Of a stretch of DNA of 64,000 nt, positions 33,940-43,446 are shown piece by piece (position 1 is the stretch's first letter; each line of letters begins with the position of its first letter). This DNA is from Poronia punctata. Taxonomy: Eukaryota > Ascomycota > Sordariomycetes > Xylariales > Xylariaceae. The stretch spans positions 62,001 through 126,000 of the forward strand of contig MU401463.1 in the NCBI GenBank assembly GCA_022579005.1, in the 5' to 3' direction. Position numbers and translations under genes: made by a program. The notes under the pieces are model-generated. The model was not told where the DNA came from. It made no database searches and saw nothing but the letters and a program-made list of their open reading frames with translations.

Positions 33940-35736
33940 AGAAGACGGATAGAATAGTGACTGACACGAGTGACTGACGAACTGCCCTTGAGTGATTTTA
34001 TTTTATTATGTTAGTCTAGTATTTCCACTCGTGTCTTTGCAGTGTTGTTCATTTTTCTTATGTAAGCTTTTTCCCCTTCCTGGTTCTTGTGCCGTAGTCT
34101 TGTCTAGCGCTAGTTTAGAGATGGCCTTATGTAAGACTGGCTTTTTACGTAATACTGCAAGGGGGGGAAATCTTGATACTTGTCCCTTATACACATACTC
34201 ATGCATGTGTACGGTTATGAGTTTTGAGATATATAGGTTTGTAGACATCGTATTTACCGGAATTTCGAAATATATTTCGAAGTATACCTACCTTATCTGA
34301 ATACCCTTACGCAATTATGGGAACAAATACCTCCCCTACCCGGACTACTATATATGTTGTAGGTATGGTACATCTAGCTTTCCGTTCTCTTCAGTTCATG
34401 AGAGTGGCCATTTACGTCGTCGGAAGTGCTTGGCCTCTCTTCCTTTGACTTGGCTCCGGCTGTCCGTAGAGAGTTCAGACTGATCTTGCTTCGCAGATTG
34501 CTCATCATTGTGGCTAGGGACTAACCTAGGTGTTGTTATATTTGACGCGCAGTGTAGGTAGGCAGACCGCTGGTAGTCCTACATGCGTCTCTAGAATCGA
34601 CCAGAATATAAATGTGCTGACAATTACTTACTAATAGATACCTATGTTTGTTAGATTAGGTGGCCTAGTAGGTAGTACCGGTAGTAGGTAGGTTAGTAAG
34701 GAAGTAGATTCAGGAGGAATTGCGGATACAGTCTTGATGCCTTGGTTAATGGGACTGGGGCTTGCAAACATACCTACCGGACACGATGAAGAAGACCTGT
34801 TTACAATTAGGTTTTGTTTAGTAGGTAGGTAGAGAGCAAGCACATTTCGGGCCGGGTCTTCTACTTACCTCAGTGTTGGTAGGTACTTATAGTATCGTTA
34901 ACTTGGTCCAAAGGGGCGTCCGTTGTTGTAATATAGATATGTTTCTTGTCTTGGTTACGGCAGGTGTGGGATACTTAATTACATGTCTAGAAACGCCTTC
35001 ACAAACCACACGTCAACATACCTATGCAGATTTAGTAGTGGAAATGTTGGTTACGTACCGACCCAGGTATACGGCAATCGACATCCCGATATCCAGAGCC
35101 TTTTTGTTAAACAGTTTAGACATCTGTACTTTGCCAAGTTCATCCACTTTCACCCCCCTTTTGAAGGGAAGAGTCTTACCAGCGCAGGGAAAACAAGCCA
35201 GTCGTCGATCTTGTAAGGACCAATCTAACTAGAGTCTAGCACCGACACTCTTAATTCCCGTGATTGCGGTCGTACCCTGGCGCCTCATTAAGTGAACCTT
35301 GGGCAGAGTGACATCCACCATGTTTGAGAGTCGACTGTGCCCTATAACGTCGTAGGACAAGAAATGATTGGCTGCCTCTGTACATTCATACATTTGGTGC
35401 TTCAGTCAGATATGGGCGGGTGGATCTCGAAGAGTTGGAGATGTTTGTTGGTTGTTGGTTCATGGTCTGTCTAATCCCCAAGTTCCTATTTATACCTACA
35501 TGCAATGCTACTGGACAGTCCTATTTTCAGTCAAGCCATGTCTATCACTCCCTGTAACGCCCCTCGACTCCAATGTGACTCTGGCCTGCACATAGACTGC
35601 TTACCTAGCTACCTCGAGGCTGGAAGGTAACTAGGCAGTCGACAGTATATATATAAACCGCCAGGCTCTCAACTGAACATAATCGTATATTCACTTTGGT
35701 AGTCATTGCAGGCACACACCACAACCGCAGTTCATC
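33940..35736. other. Intergenic region upstream of the P450 gene
   Basis: AT-rich sequence without a supported gene. It contains an 18-bp perfect palindrome at 34264-34281, clusters of TAGGTAGGT words near 34555-34700 and 34820-34830, and the P450 promoter at its end. Short open frames show no family features. Confidence 0.55.
35646..35657 (+). promoter_or_regulatory. Probable TATA box of the P450 gene
   Basis: The sequence TATATATATAAA lies about 80 bases before the start codon at 35737, which fits a TATA element with a short leader. Strong TATA boxes are common in inducible genes. The assignment is by position and sequence only. Confidence 0.4.
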
Positions 35737-37320
35737 ATGGAGACACCAGTCTCACTATCACTCATCTTCCGCACTCTACTGGCACTTTGGGTCGTTCATG
35801 CATGCTTTTCCAAGATCAAGACATGGCTGCACAACAGGTCCATGATGCGCCGCAATGGATGTGCCGACGTACCAGTATACCCTCATAAAGACCCCTTCTT
35901 CGGCTTGGACCTGTTTCTTCTCTACAAGAAGGCATTCGAAGAACGAGACTTTCTCGGCCTTAACCAACGGCTTTTCGAAAAATACGGCAAGACGTATCGG
36001 GCACATCCTCTAGGCACACCTACCATCAAGACCATGAACCCTGAGATAACAAAGTACGTCCACGCGACCTTCTTCGATCATTTCGGGGTCGAGAAGATTC
36101 GCTCCGGCATCGAGTATCTCTGGGGTGACGGTATTACCGTGGTAGATGGGGATAAATGGGCCGCGCGGAGGAAGTCGATCAAGCCGTCGTTTGACGTGGC
36201 TCATATCGCTAATATGGAGAATCGGAGTCTGGCAAGTCATGTTGACAAGCTCATGAATCTCTTACCCCGTGACGGGTCGACCATTGATTTGTTGCCATTG
36301 TTCAGGCGTCTGGTACGTGTTCTCATGTCCACATAGCCGGGATTCTTCACTGACCAAGAACCACTACACCAGAGCCTGGACACAGCGAGTGAATTCATAT
36401 TTGGAGACTGCTTGGGGGCACTGGACTCACCGGATGCTCATAAAGACTTCATGGATGCATATTTCTATGCCCAAAGGGGCTGCGGCGTGCGTCTTATCCT
36501 CGGCCCCATGTTGCGATTCCTCCACCGTGACCCAAAGTGGTGGGCGGATTGCGACACGGTCAACAAGTTCCTTGACCAGCGCGTGGACGAGGCTCTAAAC
36601 AGGTTGGAGAATACGAGCTCAACACAACAGACAGATCTTGGCAACGATCGACCTTTGTATCTGATTGACGAGATGGCCAAGACTACGCAAGACCGCCTCA
36701 CCTTGCGTTTTCAGATGCAGAACGTCTTCACGCCCGCGCACGACGGTGCAGCCGTCACGCTCAGTAATGCCTTTTTCCACCTCTCCAGGAAACCGGAAGT
36801 CTGGGAAAAGCTAAGAGAGGAAATCCTACCGACGAAAGATGTGCCTATTACATACGATCTTCTGAAAACGTACCAGTATCTGAAAAACGTGATTCGCGAG
36901 ACCCATCGCGTCACGCCAATATCGGCTATGATTTCTCGACAATGTATCAAAGACGTCATATTCCCTACCGGAGGGGGTAAAGAAGGGCAAGATCCTCTTT
37001 ACGTCCGGAAGGGGGAGACGGTCGAGATGAATTTCCGCTGCACTCTTAGAGATAGAGACTTTTGGGGAGAAGATGCTGATGAATTCAGGCCGGAGAGGTG
37101 GGAGGGATTGAAACCTACTTGGGAGTATACGCCCTTTGGAGGAGGCCCAAGAGTATGCCCGGGGTTTCGGCTGGCGTTCGCAGAGGTGGCGTATACGATG
37201 GTGATGATTCTAAGGAGGTATAATAGGTTGGAAAGTCGCGATGATAAGCCGTGGACTGAAGAGACGAGGACGACTTTTCAGAATTTGAATGGGACAAAGG
37301 TTGCGCTGTTCCCCAGTTAG
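35737..37320 (+). CDS. Cytochrome P450 monooxygenase, CYP52-clan type
   Basis: Two exons, 35737-36312 and 36373-37320, with a 60-nt intron (donor GTACGT); 507 residues. The N-terminus has a hydrophobic anchor (LSLIFRTLLALWVV) and then a basic stretch, so the enzyme should sit on the ER membrane facing the cytosol. The heme motif is FGGGPRVCPG with ligand C454, and the ExxR motif is E368-T-H-R371. An I-helix site is visible as TPAHDGAAVTL, where the usual acidic-Thr pair is changed. The region WGDGITVVDGDKWAARRK resembles the GDGIF..DG..W..RR block of CYP52-type fatty-acid and alkane hydroxylases. The likely reaction is hydroxylation of a hydrophobic substrate with a P450 reductase partner; the substrate cannot be told. 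No biosynthetic backbone gene is nearby. Confidence 0.88.
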
Positions 37321-38074
37321 GATATTGTATAGATGAAGTACATTGTATGTAGGTCCATTTTGTATTCTGCACTAGAAGCGCAGGATAGTTGTGAGGTCTA
37401 TATTGTACGTGTAGTACTGCTCGCAGTAGCTAAAAGAATTTGACGTGTTGACAAGTTTTGCGAGCAAAGGATGAAAAAAAGCAAAAAAAAGAGTCGTTGA
37501 TATCATTGATTCAAGGTCTCGAACTATGCGTTCGTTGAACTGTGCGTCCACAGTCCATTGCTTGATCACGACCGGAAAATTCAGTGTTTTCCTACAAGTA
37601 CATGTACTTTACCACTCAACCGATTGGGGAGCGGGGGCCTTTACTACTCATCCATTTGGGAGCAGGCCTCTTTACCACTCGACCATTAGGGAGCGGGGAC
37701 GTCTGTTGTATTGGGCATCTGATAAACTGGTATATGTACGTGAGTAGGTGGATGTCCCAGCTGCGTGCCTGCCTTCAAGGTGAAAATAGGTCTCAGTGCG
37801 TTTGCCCGCATCCATATGAAGTGGCAGGCACGTTGGGACATCGTTCAGACCGATCACGGCCGAAGGATCTACGATACGGTTGACCAAAAGGCGACCAAAA
37901 GGAACTGGCATTCACCCGCTCTTCGAATTATAGACGTGGCAAATACTTGGAACAAGTTTACATTTCATATCGTATCATCGTTTAGTACACTATCATACAG
38001 CATCCAAGCGACAAGGCATCATCGACCCTTGAAGGAAATGGTCGGCTACCCATATCAAAAGTCAAGCACCGGCT
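37321..38074. other. Convergent intergenic region with a degenerate tandem repeat
   Basis: The 3' ends of the P450 and of the small IHHAE-repeat gene converge. The only structure I see is the three-copy repeat at 37608-37701, listed separately. Confidence 0.55.
37608..37701 (+). repeat. Imperfect 31-32-bp tandem repeat, three copies
   Basis: Units start at 37608, 37640 and 37671. Each begins TTTAC(C/T)ACTC and ends with a GGGAGC(G/A)GG-type run. The copies differ at several positions and by a 1-bp length change, so the array is old or unstable. It is non-coding. Confidence 0.75.
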
Positions 38075-38386
38075 TTAATGTTGGCCCGGGATGAGCTTCT
38101 CCACCGTCTTCTTGACTCTGCTTCCGGGTCCTGAGCTCTTCTGCTGTTACAGCCAGTAAGTTACTCAAGTTCGAGAAATACTCAAAAGGGGAGATATATA
38201 AATTACCTGCTGATGTTCCAACTCCTCTTCGGCATGGTGTATCAGATCGTACTCTGCTTCCGCAGCTTGGTCCGTCAGGCCGCGCTTCTCGGCCGCCTCA
38301 TGCTCGTGCTCTTCCTGCTCGGCATGATGTATCATGTCGTGGGCCTCTACTATCGCTTCGTCGGGGAGACCGTGTGTAGAGGGCAT
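38075..38386 (-). CDS. Small histidine-rich protein with two IHHAE repeats
   Basis: Two exons, 38207-38386 and 38075-38143, with a 63-nt intron (donor GTAATT, acceptor AACAG). The product has 82 residues, and an alternative acceptor three bases on would drop one Gln. Residues 6-25 (GLPDEAIVEAHDMIHHAEQE) and 36-55 (GLTDQAAEAEYDLIHHAEEE) are an internal duplication with a 30-residue period. Both are acidic, helical and end in a His-His pair. The tail is basic (RVKKTVEKLIPGQH). There is no signal peptide, cysteine or membrane span. I do not recognise the family. Clustered His and Glu could bind metal, but that is inference. The codons keep the repeat in both exons' frame, so I believe the gene is real. 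Confidence 0.6.
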
Positions 38387-40045
38387 GATGAATTTTGACT
38401 GATCTTATGTTATACGGGCGATTTCTGTTGATGGCAAACTGCTCCTGATTTTGCTGTGCATTGATGAAAGATGATCGAATGGACTCGAGCTTGCAATATA
38501 TACTTTGTCTGGCGCGATTCATTTCAGCTTCTCCAATTATGCAAACCCCAATGGACAAGGAGCAGGGGATGACCTCACACTTGATGTCAATTCATGCAAC
38601 CATCACCGGAGCTAGAGAAGCTCTCATTCGTTCCATCCTATCATTTCTAACGTCATGTTTGTCGATCGATGACCTCTGTTGTTTACCCCGTGGGGAGAAG
38701 GGTGTGAGGGGGAGGTAGGGGTTTCTAAACTTCAACCGCTCAGATTTAAGGTTTCACCGCGTGATGACAGAAGGCAAGTAGCTCTAATTGGTGTATCCGT
38801 ACGTGAATCGATAGCTCTTAGATAGGAGATATCAATGCTGGGGACTCATTACGTATGGATGTACATGTGTTTTGGTTATTGAGTCTACGCCATCGCTCGA
38901 TCGAATAGTCACGAATCAAATAGTCACGAATCACGGAGTAGGAATAAGTAAGGATCTCGACTTTAATAAGCGGATATGTAAAAGCCATGGAGCGTATTAC
39001 AATGATCTGTGACGCGTTATTGGCAGTGTTGTAAAAAAATGGAACTGGAGATCACGTTATGGGTCGACAACTACGCCGTCGTATGAACAAACACGTAGTC
39101 GGTTCCCCATGTACATGTATTCTCGGATAGCATGCCTAACCTAGTACCTCACCAATGGAGCCGAAACCAGAGGGTACTTCTAGTTAAAGGTTTCTGCGGT
39201 AGTATACCATAGCTCATGGTATATCCGTCCTTACTCTTTCACCCAGTTCCCCACATCTCCGTCAATGACGTTCGAATGAGGTTGGCAACTTCGCGCGGTC
39301 CGGGCCGTCCAAAGGGTCCAACTTCCCACGTTAGCTCCAAAGACCCTGAAAACTCTGTGCATTTCGAGTTTTCGGCATCGGCGCGTCTGTCGCATCGTTT
39401 AACAACACCCTAGAAGCTGCATGTGCGGTGACCGGTCCATGCCGGCTTCATAACCGGACTTACTACCGCTTGAGCCGTCCTGCTGCGCCGCATATGGCCG
39501 TTGGTGACGGCTGACGTGCATGTACTCGCACAACATAGACATAACCAAGTATATGCATGGCATGTTCGCGGATGACTAACCAGATCCAAGACAGGTAGTT
39601 TATACAGGCCAACCTAAATACCCCAACATAAATCCCAACATAAATCAATTGTACAACCACGAGTTGGGTTTGCTTCGGTTGGGAAGAATCCGCGCTGCTA
39701 TACTTGCTTTACTCTTTGGTTAAGAGAGGAAATATAAAGCAGACTCTGTGGTAACCCCTAAGCTTAATTACAAAGGTCGGAAAGGGATGGGTAAGTTGAT
39801 GTTTGTACAGGATACGATATAGAATCGGTGTAGGTGCACTATTCGCTCTGAGATTGCTTCTCGTTTACTTCTAGGTATCTTGTCTTTCATTGTTACCATC
39901 CACTGCTTGGCTATCCCAACAAAGGCGGATTCCTCGCCAAATTACCGAAACCATCCTCTTGACATCATAACAATCGTTACATAGCTTCGGATTATCCCTA
40001 CATTATATCGTCACCGCGGAAGGGGGGATTCAACAATCCCATACT
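38387..40045. other. Intergenic region
   Basis: No supported gene. The first 200 bases are the promoter of the IHHAE-repeat gene. The rest is AT-rich with scattered random frames. Confidence 0.5.
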
Positions 40046-40698
40046 TTAGTAAAACGTCACATCCCAGTGATTGCCCTCATCCTAAAGAAATTGAATCATG
40101 TCAGCTAATTTCGCTAAAGAATGGTCACAGATGATAACTTACGCAGTAAATATTTCCAGAGGCTGCCTGCCATTGGGGATAGCCATCGCCACGATTCGCG
40201 ATCTTTGTAAAAGCGCTCGTTACGTAAGAATTGAGAGCCGAATTTTTGCCAATGTCGAGCTTGTAGCCGTTGGCGTGGCTGGAAACAATCATCAGCACAC
40301 TACATCGAGGAAAGAGGGGGGTTTAAAGGCATCTCCTCACCTGTAGGTGCCGCTAGCGTGGCCGGTCTCAGTGCCGCCGGTGATGGTGACGGTGCAGGCG
40401 CAGGCGCTCTTCAGGGTGACAGCGCCGTTTACGGTACCGGAGTAGATTCCGTCGAACGATGTGCAAGTGGGCGTGTTCTTATTAGAGCAACCGCCGCTCG
40501 ACGTCCAGCCTACACCGCCTGACTTTAGGATCGATTCCGCTTCGGATTGGGTGAGCTTGGAGCCGGAGCGTTCGATGAGTCCGGCTTGAGCGACGGCGGC
40601 AGCAGCGAGCGATGTGAAAATGGTAGTGAACTTTGATACATGTTAGTCTGGTTGTATGTTATGCCGTGTTGTGGATATTGGCTAGGAGATACCTTCAT
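40046..40698 (-). CDS. Small secreted protein with VanX/M15 DD-peptidase-like metal motif
   Basis: Four exons: 40693-40698, 40341-40630, 40143-40278 and 40046-40081. Introns are 62, 62 and 61 nt, all GT-AG. The first exon holds only Met-Lys. The product has 155 residues. Residues 1-18 (MKFTTIFTSLAAAAVAQA) are a signal peptide. Five cysteines follow: C50, C57, C79, C81 and C144. The motif SHANGYKLDI places H100 and D107 seven apart, and DEGNHWD places E146 and H149 three apart. These match in order and spacing the two zinc ligands, base and third ligand of VanX and related M15 peptidases (H-x6-D, E-x2-H). Similar small secreted proteins of unknown role occur in other fungi. The fold is inferred; the natural substrate is unknown. 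It could be an enzyme on peptides or an effector-like protein. Confidence 0.72.
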
Positions 40699-42726
40699 GA
40701 TGACGATAGGGGGGGTAGTATTGCTTTACTGTTTGTTCTGTGTTACGGATAGGAGTGAAGCTTGCCCCTGATCATCGCGGGCATGGAGCGGATGTTATAT
40801 AGGATCTTCCCCTGGCTCAAGAGAACGAACGTCTTATGGTAACCCCACGCTGCCCGAGGCGGAATGCGAGAAATGCAATAGTTTACATCATCAGGACATA
40901 TTCCGCTGTATGATTCCCCCCGGACCCTGTCGCTCAGCGACGCCACGACTATGACGATGCTCAAACCGGAAGGCAGCACTGCCGATGACTTACAAACATC
41001 CTGCACCACCGCAGCACCGCAGCATCACAGCCGCATCGACAGGGCTACACAGCTAATCGCCCCCTAAACAATGCACCCCTCCTACTACCCTTCTTAGGTC
41101 CTACCCTTTGCGGTCTTCGAAAGTCGTTTCACTGGCGTCCGGTTCACACTTTAGGTACACCTGCCAAGCCGCCATGCGCATTAAACTTTTACAGGGTCTT
41201 GGAATCTGCATCTCAAGAGCTTGGCGGGGGGGAAGGGCTGAGCTTTTTTCGGCAGGTGGTAGCATGGAAAGCAACTACCTACCATCACTAACAATGTTCT
41301 TACATAGTACACATTCTTTATAGCAACGTCGGAATGCGCCGCGACGGGTTTCGCGAGGCCACTGGGGAGGAAAACTGCACGCGTGCTGTACCCAATTGTC
41401 ATTCTCGCAGACTAAGCGCATGCTCCTCTGCTCTGCCCCTCTTGAACTTGGCTTGGGTAGGTAGGTAAAAGATGCAAGCTCGATTGTTTATCTCCAAGAC
41501 GGTCTCTACGTCCGACGCCGGTACATGGTAGTTCCAAATATCATTGGCAAACCACAAGCCAGACTCGGAAGAGCAGGTGGCTTCAGCAAGATCGACAGGG
41601 AAGCCAAGCTGAGTAGATCAATCAGCTATTACCCAGATGCCGATACGGTATCTGTTGCTTTGCTAATAATGGCTGATAAGGAAATCAACTGTAACGTGGA
41701 GTACTCGGTAGGCCATGGTCTCCTTCTGTTTGTCTGGGGGCGCAAGTGGTGGGCGAATTTAACCTTCGGGCGGGTAATTAATTACAAACTCTATCGTTGC
41801 CGCTGGGCCCTGAATGCATATATTGATATCATGGAAAAATTGAAGTGGGAGGTTTTCCGGCAAACCAATGTTGTAATTGCAACACATGTTTATGAGTACG
41901 AGTATACCTACGAGTAGGTAGTCTTCAAATTCACTCCTGGATTGCTCCTGCCTTTGATTAAAGATGGGTTTTTTTATTTCATAACTGTCGTCAATATGTA
42001 CTTAGTTGGAACCACCCTAACTAGACCAAAACCCGAACCCTCTAATACTAATTAAGTACTGCTTACCTAATATGGACGCATAAAGTCAAAAATGCAACCC
42101 AAATGCGTGATAGCGTTGCGGACTTTCCTCACAAGGACTTGAACGACTCGAGTCCTAATAAATGCACGGGCCAGCTCACACGCCAACATTGTGCACAGCA
42201 TAACTGCTCGGACGTCATCGGTCGGGTAGGAACCTCGGTTCGTTCCCGTTCCACCTCACCGTTCCCCGGCGCCGTCGCGTGTCAATTATCCTTGCTCTCC
42301 AGTTACCAGCAGGACATCAGACTTGGTGGGCTTGGGAGGATTATAAATCGCCTCCCTGCGACTCGATCCGGTTAAGTTTAAAATCTCGCGGAATTACGTA
42401 TACTATTCGCGAATCCTCTGCGGACGTAAACATACGCACGTACACGTATTTTCATTAGAGATTGTGGGCCACCGTCGAGAATAATCTCAGATACCTAACC
42501 TAGCATATGATGGATACATAGGGCTTCATTCTCGAAGCGAAGGTTGTAGAAACTAAACACGCATTAGAAGTACATATTTCTATGGCCCAAGAGACCACGA
42601 ACAAGACCGAGAAGACCGAAAAAGACAATACTACCGTAACAAAGCCAGAATCGTCAGACTCGGGCAAGGGATTCCCGTAACGGCAGGGTGAGAACGCCAC
42701 TTAACATCATCACCCAATAACATAAC
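40699..42726. other. Intergenic region between divergent genes
   Basis: This is the shared promoter side of the secreted-protein gene and the ICMT-like gene. The 130-codon frame at 41525-41917 lacks domain, signal or splice support, and I do not call it. Two TACGAGTA octamers lie close together at 41897-41904 and 41909-41916. Confidence 0.5.
40795..40802 (-). promoter_or_regulatory. Probable TATA box of the secreted-protein gene
   Basis: The minus strand reads CTATATAA about 100 bases before the start codon at 40698. Sequence and distance fit a TATA element. Confidence 0.35.
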
Positions 42727-43446
42727 ATGCCTTTGCCCTCCATCATCTCACAAGCTTCCCTGGCTGCCGCTATAGGCCTTTCGGCAGCCGGTCTCTGGGC
42801 CGGAACGCAACCACCCAACCCGTCGCCGGACAAAATCCCAGCCACGGGCGACACCATCCGCTTCCTAATCAACGCGTTGCATAAATACGGCAATCTCGTC
42901 TACGTCCCGGTCGGCCTCGTCGTGGCGCCACACATGATCTTGGCCCTGACATATCCCAACTTCCCCGACTGGTTGGCGCGCTACATAACGCCAGGCTGCT
43001 TAGACTCGGCCTTCTTCACATGGTCCAAGACGACGGCCGTGCCGCTGGCGCTCGTCCTTGGTATCGGCACGCCACTGCGTCTAATCTCGTATGGCACTCT
43101 CGGCAAAAACTTCACCTTTGCTCTCTCCGAGCCCGACCGGCTTAACACTACCGGTCTCTACCGCTACATACAGCATCCGAGCTACACGGGCGCCCTGGCC
43201 CTCGGCGTAGGCGCCGTTAGCCTGTGGGGCCGCTTCGGTAGTTCACCTAGCTGCTTCTTCCCCTGGTGGCTGTTTTCACGTCTTCAGCCCTACGAGAAGG
43301 GCATCATTTCCCTTCTCTTGGCCGGTGCTCTCTCGGTAATCTGGCATAGGGTTAAGGATGAGGAGGCTTTGCTGCATGCTAAATTCGGGTCTGAGTGGGA
43401 GTCGTGGCATTCTCGGACTGCGCGGTTCATTCCTTTCTTGTTTTGA
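42727..43446 (+). CDS. Isoprenylcysteine carboxyl methyltransferase (ICMT)-like membrane protein
   Basis: Single exon of 239 residues with several hydrophobic segments: an N-terminal Ala-rich one, LVYVPVGLVVAPHMILAL, TTAVPLALVLGIGTPLRL, the ALALGVGAVSLW region and ISLLLAGALSVIW. The C-terminal half carries the family signature: GLYRYIQHPSYTG, then VKDEEALLHAKFGSEWESW followed by RTARFIP. ICMT-type enzymes methylate the carboxyl group of prenylated cysteine at CaaX protein ends in the ER using S-adenosylmethionine. Fungi also have divergent relatives of unknown substrate. This one has a short loop between the signature blocks (GRFGSSPSC), so I call it ICMT-like rather than Ste14. A single intact frame with good start context (AACATGCC) supports the gene. 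Confidence 0.75.
   Translation: MPLPSIISQASLAAAIGLSAAGLWAGTQPPNPSPDKIPATGDTIRFLINALHKYGNLVYVPVGLVVAPHMILALTYPNFPDWLARYITPGCLDSAFFTWSKTTAVPLALVLGIGTPLRLISYGTLGKNFTFALSEPDRLNTTGLYRYIQHPSYTGALALGVGAVSLWGRFGSSPSCFFPWWLFSRLQPYEKGIISLLLAGALSVIWHRVKDEEALLHAKFGSEWESWHSRTARFIPFLF

Noticed and set aside
41525..41917. 130-codon plus-strand frame
   Set aside because: No domain, signal peptide, biased codon use or splice support, and it ends in the TACGAGTA-rich non-coding sequence.
35737..43446. Secondary-metabolite cluster around the P450 and the methyltransferase-like gene
   Set aside because: No polyketide, peptide or terpene synthase, transporter or cluster regulator is present, and the ICMT-like protein is of the protein-modifying type.
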